NCBI GenBank assembly: GCA_027972325.1
Contig: JAPMOS010000093.1
Span: 5,001-42,500 of the forward strand
Source: Paratrimastix pyriformis
Lineage: Eukaryota; Preaxostyla; Paratrimastigidae
DNA: 37,500 bases
Direction: 5' to 3'
The notes beneath the pieces are model-generated. The model searched no databases. It had not been told where the DNA came from and saw only the letters and a list, made by a program, of their open reading frames with translations. A program made the translations under genes and the position numbers. Below, one piece after another: positions 20,701 through 37,199 of this stretch. Numbering within the stretch: the first letter of the stretch is position 1; each line of letters opens with the position of its first letter.

Positions 20701-23107
20701 AATCGTCATCGTCCAATCGTCATCGTCCAATCATCATCGTCCAATCATCGTCATCATCCAATCATCATCGTCGTCGTCCAATCGGCATCATCTCCTCTAG
20801 GACTTCATCATCCTGAGTTGCGTCCGGTCGAACGAGGCCCAATCGATCGGCTTCCTCAACGACCCCCGCCGCCTCAACGTCGCCCTCACCCGCGCCAAGT
20901 CCGCCCCGTGCCACCCGCGCCTCCCATATCGCATGCCCCCATGTCGCATGCCCCCACCATCCCACCCATCCACCCACCCACTGTCACTTCCACTGATGTT
21001 GATGTTGGTGATGTTGATGATTGAGGATGTTGATGTGTTGTTGTTGGTGATGTTGGTGATGGGGAGGATCACGTGTTCAGCAGGCGCAGAATGATTGACA
21101 TCATCACCTGCGCCCCCCCGCCCTCCTGTTCCTCATCCATCCCATCTCCATCCCCATCCATCCCCACTCCCAAGGTACGGTGTGATCATCCCGGGCAACC
21201 CTCCTGTTCCTCATCCCATCCCCATCACCATCCCCACACCCACCAGATACGGTGTGATCATCCTGGGCAACCCTGCTCCCTCATCCTCATCCCCATCCCA
21301 TCTCATCCCCATCCCCCCATCCCCATCCCCACTCCCATCAGGTACGGTGTGATCATCATGGGCAACCCTGCTCCCTCCTGTTCCTCATCCCATCCCCATC
21401 CATCCCCATCCCCATCCCCACTCGCATCAGGTACGGTGTGATCATCCTGGGCAACCCGAAGGTACTCTCAAAGCAGCCCCTCTGGAACAACCTGCTTGTA
21501 CACTACAAGGAGAAGGGCTGCCTGATGGAGGGCCCGCTGACCAACCTCAAGCCCTCCACCCTGCAGTTCGCGCCTGCCCGCCAGTTCACCGGTCCGACAC
21601 AGACAGACACATAACGACACAGTCACTGACTGACACTGACTGACACTGACTGACACTGACAGACACTGACAAGCATCACTATCACCATCATCGCCACCAC
21701 CACATCCACTTGCCGACACAGAGCGACACAGAGCGACACAGTCACTGACAGTCATTATCCAAGCATCACCATCACCATCATCCCCAACATCATCATTCCT
21801 ACCACATCATCGCACCACCACCACCACCACCACCACCACAGACACCCGCCGCTACATCCCCACGGCCGCTGCTGCCCTTGCCGAGCTGCGCGCCACGGGC
21901 CAGCCGAACCCCTTCAGCTATGCCACGGGGTTCCCGCCCTACGGCGCCGTCCCGCCCTCCCAGCCGGGCCTCCCGCCCCCCACGGCCACTACTGCCCCTG
22001 AGGCAGCGGGCGGGGCCATGTTTGGCGGGCAGCTGCTGAGTTTGGGCATGGGCATGGGGCTGGGGCCCTTGGGCGGGGCCATGGGGACACAGGATGACCA
22101 GTCCAGCATCGGTCTGTCTGCTCCTGCTCACACCACCTGCCGAAATGGTGCATTCCATCTCTCTTTCTCTTTTTTTTTTTTTTTTTTGGTTCAACAAGAG
22201 GGTCCAGAGGCTTCAAGCCCAAAGGGCAGAGAAGATACTGTATACCCTAGCCGAAAAAGTAACACAAAGAACCGATGACCAGAACAAAGAAACAAGGCAT
22301 CTCACCCCACCTCCTCCCATCCCTCCCCTCCTTCTCACACCCGTCTGCCGCTCCCCCCCCCCCCCCCCCCCCCCCCATTTCCTCCTCGCCAGCCGACGGG
22401 TCGCTGGTGAGCGCCACCCTCGGGCTCCCCGTCTGCCACCACGGCGCCCACCTCATTCGGGGCTCCCAGCATGCCGCCATGGGCCTGGGCCTGGTCCGTG
22501 GCCATCCTCTGTGTCTCTCCGCTGTCCATCTGCGTCTCCCCATGTGTCCCTCCCTGTGTGTCGAGCGTGTCGCCATGGGATCTGTCTGAACGAGGCGGCG
22601 TCCCTCGTCAGCGAAGTGCGCCGCACTGGGGCCCCACCTCCGCCCACATGACACAAAACAACGATCCTCGCCTCCTCCTCCTCCTCCTCCTCCTCCCCCT
22701 CCCCTCCCCCCCGCTCACACCACCCTCTCTCTCACTGTTGCCGCTTTCTTCATGCAGGGTGCCTTCGCCATGGCCCCAGCCAGTGACGACCTGGCCGGCC
22801 TGGCGCCCTACTTTGGCAGCCATATGGTGCCCCACGGCCATCCGGCCGCCCAGCCGCCGCCCCCGACTGCCTGGTCCCGGTCCCCCTCGCCCCCGGCCGC
22901 GTCCCCCGCCCAGCCCGGCGCACAGCAGCCGTCCCTGTCCCAGAACCAGTACGTCCTGGGCACGTTTGACGAACGCCAGGTCGGTAATATGTGGTGATGG
23001 TGATGATGTTGTTGTTGATGATGACGATGACGATGATGAGGGTTGGATGAGAACCAGTACGTCCTGGGCACGTTGTTTGACGAACGCCAGGTCGGTCGTG
23101 GTGATGG

Positions 23108-23138
<31 letters not shown>

Positions 23139-23839
23139 GAGGGTTGGATGTGAACCAGTACGTCCTGGGCACGTTTGACGAGCGCCAGGTCGGTGATGAC
23201 GATTGGGTGATGATTGTATGATTTGATGATGATGCCGATGATGATGGTTGGATGATGGTGGTGGTGATGATGATGGTGATGGTGATGATGATGATGATGA
23301 TGATGACGATGACGATGATAATGACGATGATGATGTTGTTGTTGTTGTGGAGGATGATGATTGAGTGGGTTCGGTGTGTTGTTACGTCTGGTGGGTTCTC
23401 TGTGCGTGTCGTGTCTCTGGCGGCTGTCTGTGTCTCTGTGGCGGCTGTCTGTGTCTGTGCGGCGGCTGTCTGTGTCTGTGTCTGTGTCGCTGGCTTCTGC
23501 CTCACCCTCCACTCCCATCTCCCCACACCCCACCAGGACTCCTTCGAGCCCTCCGGCTCCCCATCCGCCCCCGGCGGCCCGGCGGCCACCAGCGCCGAGT
23601 CGCCCTCGATGGGTTTCGACCAGACCGACACAGCCAGCGTCGTCTCAGGGTTGAGTGGCCTCTCCCTGGCCACCACCCCCAGTGCCCCGTCCACCCAGGC
23701 CCCCCGCCGGGCCCCAGGCCCTCCGCCATCCCCCGCCTCAATGCCCCTGCCCCGTGCCGCCGTCGTCAGTGGCGCCCCGGGACTGTCGACTCTTGGCCAG
23801 CTCCTCGTTGGCCCCCAGCAGCAGCGCCCCGCACGCTGA
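11622..23839 (+). CDS. UPF1: UPF1 RNA helicase (regulator of nonsense transcripts 1)
   Basis: ATP-dependent 5'-3' RNA helicase of superfamily 1 and core factor of nonsense-mediated mRNA decay. 24 exons end at 11974, 12154, 12391, 12630, 13065, 13669, 14191, 14968, 15311, 15894, 16510, 17081, 17513, 18556, 18988, 19421, 20155, 20539, 20898, 21591, 22111, 22493, 22979, 23839. They start at 11622, 12025, 12264, 12525, 12912, about 13540, 14093, 14866, 15152, 15772, 16367, 16968, 17394, 18478, 18891, 19319, 19943, 20451, 20801, 21431, 21842, 22393, 22758, 23537. The Cys/His domain ([27 protein letters not shown]) binds UPF2 in the family. Helicase motifs: [57 protein letters not shown] dipeptides occur in both tails. 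Phases join everywhere except exon 5 to 6, where the residues matching human RYEDAYQYQNIFGPL are not found and no AG acceptor exists. A start at 11529 in the same frame overlaps the PPIH start and is less likely. Confidence 0.95.
13080..13300 (+). repeat. TCCCTCTGCG minisatellite in UPF1 intron 5
   Basis: Tandem, imperfect 10-bp units (TCCCTCTGCG and variants) begin soon after the exon 5 donor, preceded by TGTGTCTG repeats. This stretch is free of AG dinucleotides on the sense strand. Confidence 0.8.
13379..13537 (+). repeat. (CCCCCA)n hexamer array abutting UPF1 exon 6
   Basis: About 18-20 near-perfect CCCCCA units follow a CCACCA-rich lead-in and end directly at the coding sequence [10 protein letters not shown]. 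The complementary strand is (TGGGGG)n with strong G-quadruplex potential. No AG acceptor occurs between about 13050 and the first codons of exon 6. Confidence 0.9.
13713..13781 (+). repeat. Ghost copy of UPF1 exon 6 3' end with its donor
   Basis: These 69 bp repeat 13609-13677 (end of exon 6 plus GTCCGTGG), only 35 bp downstream inside intron 6. There are four substitutions, all at third codon positions and all synonymous (GGC/GGT, GTG/GTC, TTT/TTC, CCC/CCA). Confidence 0.92.
14205..14396 (+). repeat. CATCAGCATCCAATCAT satellite in UPF1 intron 7
   Basis: Mixed ATCAGC and CCAATCATCAGCAT units. The array separates exon 7 from its ghost copy at 14398. Confidence 0.8.
14398..14436 (+). repeat. 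Ghost copy of UPF1 exon 7 3' end
   Basis: CCCTGGTCATGCG-TTGGGCACGTCG repeats the end of exon 7 (about 14154-14192, the [10 protein letters not shown] codons) with a few substitutions. It is followed by AGTCGTCC in place of the donor context AGTCCGTCC. Confidence 0.85.
14570..14646 (+). repeat. Ghost copy of UPF1 exon 8 5' half with acceptor
   Basis: CACTCCATCCCCTGGGGGCAG and the following coding-like DNA up to ACGACCGGCTTCGC match the acceptor and first part of exon 8 (14844-14933). The copy has a small internal deletion and several substitutions, then breaks off into the CCAAT/CAT array. A complete decoy acceptor is retained. Confidence 0.9.
14647..14838 (+). repeat. 14-bp CCAATCATCATCAT minisatellite
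   Basis: About 13 units of CCAATCATCATCAT lie in intron 7 between the ghost and real copies of exon 8. It belongs to the CCAAT plus (CAT)n family seen throughout the window. Confidence 0.9.
15361..15409 (+). repeat. Ghost copy of UPF1 exon 9 3' end with donor
   Basis: CTCCGCTCCTGGCCTGCCCG and on to CACTCCAGGTCCGG repeats 15274-15317 ([13 protein letters not shown] codons plus the GTCCGG donor). One base is lost before the donor. Confidence 0.9.
15417..15715 (+). repeat. (CAT)n, CAT/CCAAAT and (CAG)n microsatellites in UPF1 intron 9
   Basis: (ATC)n spans 15417-15488, then five ATCATCATCATCCAA units, then (AGC)n at about 15583-15636, then ATC and CAC runs. Encoded poly-His, poly-Ser or poly-Gln frames are shadows. 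Confidence 0.92.
15945..16180 (+). repeat. Degenerate ghost of exon 10 end and an internal duplicate in intron 10
   Basis: GCCACCATCGTGTAGCATCT...ATGAACCAGGGCCAGG near 15951-15992 is a degraded copy of the exon 10 end (15855-15894). Two related blocks follow, near 16034-16087 and 16120-16173 (both contain CGCATACTCTTTCAA). The latter pair duplicates intron sequence, not exon. Confidence 0.65.
16532..16850 (+). repeat. ATC and (CAA)n microsatellites in UPF1 intron 11
   Basis: CCAATCATCATC-type units flank a pure (AAC)n run of about 30 units at 16632-16722. A CCCTTCACTACCTGGCTTG piece near 16871-16889 recalls the exon 11 end (CCCTGCACTACCTGGTCTG). Confidence 0.85.
17086..17390 (+). repeat. (CAG)n, CAT/CAC repeats and poly-C tract in UPF1 intron 12
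   Basis: (CAG)n lies at about 17096-17141, CAT and CAC repeats extend to 17245, and a C-homopolymer of roughly 35 bases (about 17353-17387) sits directly before the ATGCAG acceptor of exon 13. The poly-C run serves as the pyrimidine tract. Confidence 0.88.
17859..18470 (+). repeat. 11-bp two-state minisatellite CCCAATCACCR in UPF1 intron 13
   Basis: About 55 tandem units of CCCAATCACC[A/G] fill most of intron 13 and stop just before the acceptor ATCACAG. Almost all variation is at the last position (A or G), with rare CCATCC variants near 18164-18205. The units carry a CCAAT pentamer every 11 bp and contain no AG. Confidence 0.93.
18557..18690 (+). repeat. About 29-bp tandem repeat after exon 14
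   Basis: CCCCAAACTCGTCCTGCCC and TGCACCGCATC units recur three to four times directly after the donor, ending in a variant CCAAAATTCGTCCTGCC. No exon similarity is recognised. Confidence 0.8.
18693..18885 (+). repeat. Two ghost copies of the exon 15 acceptor
   Basis: TTTTTTGCAG-ACCCCGTGAT (about 18693-18712) and TTTCTTTGCAG-GCCCTGTGAT (about 18793-18813) precede the real TTTTTTTGCAG-GCCCCGTGAT. Each ghost is followed by a shared unit (CAGATTCCAGATTCC, CTCATMTCTGTGTCTC) of about 90 bp. These are tandem duplications spanning the acceptor. Confidence 0.92.
19090..19262 (+). repeat. CTCGTCTC repeats and duplicated CCAGTCCAGTACACCCC in UPF1 intron 15
   Basis: Tandem TCTCCTCG units surround two copies of TTTCCACAGTCCAGTACACCCC-like sequence (near 19090 and 19149). 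CACAG-TCCAGTAC resembles the exon 16 acceptor edge CACAG-GTCCAGTACCGC, so these may be two further ghosts of that junction. Confidence 0.7.
19617..19850 (+). repeat. Two ghost copies of exon 17 5' part with acceptor
   Basis: ATCAACTTCCCGTGGCCCGT and the following bases to ATCTCGACC occur at 19622-19677 and 19790-19838 before the true exon at 19943. The second ghost and the true exon also share about 50 bp of upstream intron (AAATTTTTGAAAATTTCTTC through CGCCCAACAG), giving a repeat period near 157 bp. Both ghosts keep an AG acceptor and drop exon identity after ATCTCGACC. Confidence 0.95.
20630..20790 (+). repeat. CGTCGTCATC / CCAATCGTCATCGT satellite in UPF1 intron 18
   Basis: Short TCGTC and ATC units pass into CCAATCGTCATCGT-type 14-bp units; a diverged member of the CCAAT plus CAT family. 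Confidence 0.8.
21174..21370 (+). repeat. Three ghost copies of exon 20 5' edge with acceptor
   Basis: TACGGTGTGATCATC-NNGGGCAACCC occurs at about 21175, 21247 and 21342 before the true exon 20 at 21431. The three ghosts are preceded by AG (AAG, CAG, CAG) and followed by C-rich TCCTCATCCC intron filler. Spacing is 70-95 bp. The codons are YGVII-GNP of helicase motif VI and after. Confidence 0.95.
21600..21840 (+). repeat. CTGACTGACA and CAC repeats in UPF1 intron 20
   Basis: ACTGACTGACACTGACTGAC units, ACAGAGCGACACAG units and a terminal (CAC)n run directly before the exon 21 acceptor. Confidence 0.8.
22355..22377 (+). repeat. Poly-C tract before exon 22 acceptor
   Basis: A C-homopolymer of about 22 bases followed by ATTTCCTCCTCGCCAG; it acts as the pyrimidine tract of the intron. 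Confidence 0.85.
22990..23360 (+). repeat. Two ghost copies of exon 23 3' end plus GAT/GTT repeats
   Basis: AACCAGTACGTCCTGGGCACG...GCCAGGTCGGT recurs at 23052-23096 and 23153-23195 after the true end at 22979. The first ghost carries a 3-base insertion (GTT) and the second one substitution (GAACGC to GAGCGC). Both keep the GTCGGT donor. (GTT)n and (GAT)n runs separate them. Confidence 0.94.
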
Positions 23840-24324
23840 TCGGGGAGGCGTGCCGCTGGAACCCCTTTGTCGCTGTGACCCCCCATACACACTCGTCTGG
23901 ATCGCCATCCCCCCGGGGGGAGGAGGCATTTTTTTCGCTCTCCTCGGTCGGCGCGCCCCCGTTTCCCCCCATACTGTCATGACCTTCGGGGCTGGACCTT
24001 GCTGATGATGCCGAGCAACGGAGCCGGGGGGGAACACCGACGATGCTGTCGGGTGTGATTGGGCGACAATTTCTCTTTTTTGCCGTCTGATCCGTTGTCC
24101 CACGATAACGACCGCGCTGACCGGCGGTCCGTGAATGATGCACAGACCATCGGAGGCCCCGAATGTTTTCTGGTGACGATGATCCGAGAGTGTGCAGCAA
24201 CGGCCCCTCATTTTTTTGTCCTGTTTGCTTTTTTCGAGTTTGCTTGCACACGAACACGCGCGGATTCACTTGACGGCTGACAAGATGAGCCTCGCCACAC
24301 AGGGGGAAGGCCGGCACTATCAAA
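23840..24324. other. UPF1 3' flank and intergenic DNA
   Basis: 485 bp hold the UPF1 3' UTR and the promoter of the downstream esterase gene. I see no repeats and no convincing polyadenylation signal. Open frames on the minus strand here are shadows. Confidence 0.5.
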
Positions 24325-25627
24325 ATGCGTGCTCTTCTGCTGTTGTGCTTGCTGACATTCGTGTTCGGTGCCATCGCCACTGAAACGGTGCTGCCCTCGG
24401 ACTCACGCATTACGTATTCTGGGCGTTTTGATAAAAGCAATCCGAAGATGTACACCTACGATTGGAGCGCCGTTCAGTATGGGATCAGTTTCATTGGCCA
24501 TACTCTTGGAATTTACCTGAAGGACGCTGGTAACCAGTATGAGTCTGGCAGATTTTTTCCTCACTCTTTTTGAGTCCGATCGGTTTTAGCCTCATTGTGG
24601 ATGAGACGCAGACCCTCCAATTCAACGCGACTCAGGATGCCGGTATGGCCTATTATACTCTGATTCGCTTCGAGCACGCCGAGCAATATCACACTGTTCG
24701 TCTGGTGAAACGGACCGAGGCCCTCTTCGGCATGGTCTCTTTCGGCGGATTTGAGATCAACCACCCCGATCGGGTCTGTCGCCTCGCGCCACCACCATGT
24801 CGAGCATCGCCTCTTTTTGTAGTCGCTCTCTCCCTTGGCGACTCCCACAGACCGGCCCGTCCCTCCTCGCGAATTCAAGCATCGCATTGAATTTTTGGGA
24901 GATTCCCTCAGGTCTGTCCGATCACCTTCTTTCACCGTCACAACATTTCCAAAAAATAATTCAAAAAAAAAATAATTCAAAAAACAAGCTGCGGGTATGG
25001 CAACCTGGGTCATTGGCCGTGCCACTTCTCGGCCGACACGGAGGATGCCATGCAGTCCTTCCCCTACCTCACCGGTCGGTCTCAACCCCCCCCCCCCCCC
25101 TTGCGTGACACCCCACTCTGTTCTGGTGCTGGTTTCCCCGTCCATCAATGGACCCGACATCCGTTCTGGTATCCCCCCCCCGACCACACCTGTCTACATC
25201 CCCCCTGGCGTGATCACCCATCCTCCCTCCCTGACCACACCTGTCTACATCCCCCTGGCGTGATCACCCATCCCCCCCCCCCCGACCACACCTGTCTACA
25301 TCCCCCCTGGCGTGATCCACCTAGCGGTCCACTTCGAGGCCGAGCCCCACCTGCAGTGCTGGTCGGGCAAAGGTCTGCCCCGCACCCTCCCCCGCCACCT
25401 CGTATGCCCCTCCCTCCCTCCCTCCCTCCCTCCCTCTCCCCCATCCTCTCAAAGCCACTTCCAGTCATCCCTTCCCGTCATCCCTCATTCCCTCCCCTCC
25501 TCTCCCCCGCTCCCCGCTCACAATTCGCTGCCCTTGTGCAGGTGTTGTCCGGAACTACGGCGATGTCAACACCACCAGTGCGGATCCCTTCCCGACCTTC
25601 TACACCCGCTCCGGTCTGCCTGATCCC

Positions 25628-25658
<31 letters not shown>

Positions 25659-26568
25659 ACACACGCACAGGTCCCTCTGCCACCACCACCTAATCAGCAG
25701 CAGCAGCAGCAGCAGCAGCATCAGCATCATCATCCAGTCATCCAGTCATCAGCATCAGCATCAGCATCAGCATCAGCATCATCAGCATCAGCGTCCCATC
25801 ATCATCAATCATCATCCAAGCATCCATTCATCACCAATAACCCGCCCTGATCCCAGTGGCCAACAACCCCAACTCTGCCCCGTCAACACGACCGACTTCG
25901 CGGCGGACATTGTGGTCATCGTCCTCGGGTCTGCATTCCCCGATTGCCGAACTCACCTCCCTGTCGACATCACCCTCTACATCGCCCCCCCCCCCCCCCT
26001 GTCGACCTCGCCCCAGCCGCCATGTCAACCTCACCCCCCCCCCCCACACACACACACCACCCTGCTCCCACATCACCGCAGTGCCAACGACTACAGCACT
26101 GATCCGCAGCCTCCTGAGGATGTCTTCGCCAATGGTCGGTCTTACCCCCCCCCCCCCTCTACGTCTCTACCCCCCCGGTCCAACACACAACACACACAAC
26201 ACATTCACTCGATGCGCCTTCCATCTTCCGCATCCCCCACCCGATCGGAATCTAGGTTACCATGGGTTGATCGCCCAGGTGCGTCGGTTCCACCCCGACG
26301 CGACCGTCTTCCTCGGCTCGGGTGTCACCTACCGGGAGCCGGTCGACTATGTCAAGCGGATCGCTGCCAAGGTTTGCCGGCGACTTGATTTCGGCTTGTT
26401 CCTCAAGAATTTCGGATCATTTTTTTTCGCTAGGAGGGCGCTCATTTCATCGATCTCTCGAACACCCTCAAGACCGACTACGGGTGCGATTACCACCCCG
26501 ACCTGACCGCAGACAAGCGCATTGCACAGCGCATGATCGACGGTATTGCCGCTGTGGTCGGCAAGTAG
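24325..26568 (+). CDS. Secreted SGNH/GDSL esterase of the CE2 acetyl-esterase type
   Basis: Probable extracellular or endomembrane carbohydrate O-acetyl esterase, serine-dependent SGNH fold. Exons: 24325-24542, 24590-24773, 24823-24911, 24989-25074, 25325-25372, 25542-25613, 25857-25928, 26082-26134, 26256-26371, 26434-26568. The signal peptide is MRALLLLCLLTFVFGAIA. An N-terminal beta-jelly-roll follows (ITYSGRFDKSNPKMYTYDWS, VRLVKRTEALFGMVSFGGFE), as in CE2 enzymes. Then come FLGDSLSCGYGN with the nucleophile Ser, LQCWSGKG-VVRNYGD, IVVIVLG-ANDYS (oxyanion Asn; the family usually has GTND), and GCDYHPDLTADK with the Asp/His pair. Phases agree except between the exons ending at 25613 and starting at 25857, so a micro-exon is missed or one base is off there. 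The substrate is inferred from family only. Confidence 0.85.
25618..25800 (+). repeat. Poly-C, (CA)n, (CAG)n and (CAT/CAG)n runs in esterase intron
   Basis: A C-homopolymer is followed by (CA)n, then AGCAGCAGC and ATCAGC repeats. The phase-inconsistent exon junction of the esterase lies across this stretch. Confidence 0.8.
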
Positions 26569-26609
26569 GCCAACGACGCAATTCAAATAACCTTTGTTTT
26601 CTTCTTGTC

Positions 26610-27549
26610 ATGTACGCACCTGTATCACCAATCGGGTATTTTGCGCTATCGGCAAGGCAACTCAAGCAGATGGAATGGGGGCGCGTGACTCAGATGGAAT
26701 CGGAACTCGATCAAATTGAGGAGGACTTCATTGGGGGGAAGATGCGCGTATTTGGGGCTGGGACGAAACACATCCTAGATGAGATCAACAATTTGCACGA
26801 TGCACAAATCACTACATCACTCAAACACATCTACAACGAAAAATTGTCTGTGCGTTGACCACGATCCCTCTCTGCCCACCTTTTTTCTCGACTGAACTCC
26901 CACCCGGAAGCATCTCGGAGAGCTCGCAACAACCAGAGAGACCGACCTTTCCAACAGGAGGAGGAACGGATCCGTGGACCAGGACGGAAGCACAAGTCAA
27001 TGATATTTTGGACAGGGGACTTGCCGCCGCCGCGGCCTCATCGACATCGGGTCCGTCGATTTATCACCCACCGACCTGATGTTTTTTTTCGCTTTTCCGC
27101 ATTGTCAGGAGGCTTCGGGAAAGCGCCCGACTCAGAGTTTCAAAAGATGAACAAGGACTTCCGAGAAACAGAGGCCTCGATGAATGAAATCAAATCCAAG
27201 GTCCGCAATAACGCGCGGCCATCCCCCCCTGGGGTCATTCATTCCTCTTCTCGTCCTTTTTTTGTTGGGGCGCGCAGATCAAAGAACTCATGGGCAATGT
27301 GTCTGTCTCCCCCCGGCACTCACACCCCACACCTGAACCTGTCTTTTCACACCCGCCGCCGTCGCCAGGTCGCGTCTGAACGAGCACATTGCCGGGTTGG
27401 GTGGCCCGGAGGAGAGTCCCGGGGCCATGGGGGGCGGGGCTGGGGGGATGGGGGTGGCGGCTCCAACCCCGGTTGGGTCGTCTGCATTCCCTCCGGCCGG
27501 TTCCACCCCACCCGGCGCCACGGCGCCCGGGCCGTCCCAGATGCGATGA
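26610..27549 (+). CDS. Small coiled-coil protein resembling CCDC28
   Basis: Five exons join in phase: 26610-26845, 26911-27050, 27109-27200, 27278-27300 (a 23-nt micro-exon) and 27369-27549. The ATG at 26610 is only 41 bp after the esterase stop; an in-frame ATG at 26670 is an equally good start. The first exon contains a helix with ELDQIEEDFIGGKMRVFG, which resembles the conserved CCDC28 segment (a leucine-rich helix with DFHSGKLQAFG). A Pro/Gly linker follows, then a second coiled coil (FQKMNKDFRETEASMNEIKS, joined through the micro-exon to MGNVSRLNEHIAGL). The tail is Gly/Ala/Pro-rich and ends SQMR. No catalytic motifs are seen, and the family link rests on a short stretch from memory. Donors are GTCTGT, GTCCGT, GTCCGC and GTCTGT. 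Confidence 0.6.
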
Positions 27550-27895
27550 CACGATGAGGGATGGCTGGCTGGCTGGCTGGATGGATGAGATTGATCCCCG
27601 ATGATGCCACTTCTGGGGATGGTGGCGGGAGGGTGTTGATTGGGGTGGTGGAGCTCACCCTCGGGTCATTCACTCCCCTCCCTTTTTGTGTGTTTATGCC
27701 GCAGAGGCTGTCAGAATTCGGAGGGCGGCGAATCCGAGCAGCACTGTTATTCCGCCCCTCCCGTAGTTGCGTGGTTGTCGTCTCAGGGGTGGAGTAGGGA
27801 TGGAGGGACGGCACGGGGTTATGATGACAAACCCGAGAGAAGGGAGAAAAAAAAAGAGATCAGACGAATGTGGAAAGCAGAAAACGGGGAATAAG
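27550..27895. other. Intergenic DNA between convergent genes
   Basis: 346 bp separate the stop codons of the plus-strand coiled-coil gene and the minus-strand PSI-domain gene. It holds both 3' UTRs. It contains GGCTGGCTGGCTGGATGGATG near 27560 and an A-rich GAGAAAAAAAAAGAG tract near 27844. I see no further gene. Confidence 0.5.
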
Positions 27896-28487
27896 TTACT
27901 GAGAGCCAAGAGTTTGGTAGCCGGCCTGAAGCAGGAACGTGTGACAAAGTGATGTGAGGTGTCTGATGGAATGATGGGAACCGACCTTCTCCTTCTTGAG
28001 CTTCAGGAAATGGTAAATCCCAAGAACGGTGGTGCCAACGGCGACAAGGATCGAAAGAACGAGAGCAGTCCAGAGCTCTGGAGAGAGAAGAGATGAGGGA
28101 AACCAAAATCCGATGTTGATGGAACGTGAAACAACGTGCACAGACCGCCAGTGGTAGCACCGCACATGTGGAAAGACGAGTAGTATTGAGAGTGAGGGCA
28201 GGTGCCGACAAGAGGCATGGTATCGTTCCCAAGCATGCAAGAGCCAGCTTCGGTCGCAGTCGCGGGACCACACCAATAGCAATTCGACGCACCATCGAAG
28301 CAAGAACGGCATGTGGTAAACTTGGTGCAATCTTTGGGAGTGGGCATGGAAGAAAAGGAAACAGTTTAGTATTGGTGATCCGAGTTCAAAAAACAAATGG
28401 GAAAGGGGCTTTGAAGGAACTTCACCGACCAACATCAGCAACCACCAGAGTCGCACAAATGGCAAGGATAATAGCAAGCGAACGCAT
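27896..28487 (-). CDS. PSI-domain type I membrane protein with LAMP-like GYQTL sorting tail
   Basis: Four exons on the minus strand (28430-28487, 28146-28331, 27986-28077, 27896-27925) give 121 residues with consistent phases. The signal peptide is MRSLAIILAICATLVVA. The lumenal part is a single cysteine-rich PSI/plexin-like module (DCTKFTTCRSCFDG, NCYWCG, GSCMLGN, GTCPHSQYYSS) with one NDT N-glycosylation site. One transmembrane helix follows (LWTALVLSILVAVGTTVLGI). The short basic tail HFLKLKKEKAGYQTLGSQ contains G-Y-x-x-L, almost identical to the AGYQTI lysosomal signal of LAMP1. Layout resembles PTTG1IP-type proteins, but length and tail differ. Predicted role: endosome or lysosome membrane protein. 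Donors are GTCGGT, GTCTGT and GTCGGT. Confidence 0.8.
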
Positions 28488-28691
28488 TGAAGCCGATCAG
28501 AGTTTGTGGGTGTACCCCGGTGAATCAGACTTGTGTGATCACATGCTTTTTTGAGGCGCGAACCGAGAGCGTCGCAAAAACCAAAAAAACACCCGAAGTA
28601 GCACATCCATGAGGAAGAATGCCTCGGATGGAAGAAGAGATGAGCTCAAAATGAGGGCCGTTCATCAAAACGCCAATACGCAAACGAATTT
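28488..28691. other. Intergenic DNA between two minus-strand genes
   Basis: 204 bp contain the promoter of the PSI-domain gene and the 3' flank of the cysteine-rich membrane protein gene. No distinct element is recognised. Confidence 0.5.
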
Positions 28692-37132
<8,441 letters not shown>

Positions 37133-37199
37133 TATATCGTCGTCATCCGATGATCATCCAAATCATCACCATCCCCCCCCCAGACGGCCAGCCCCTTCT

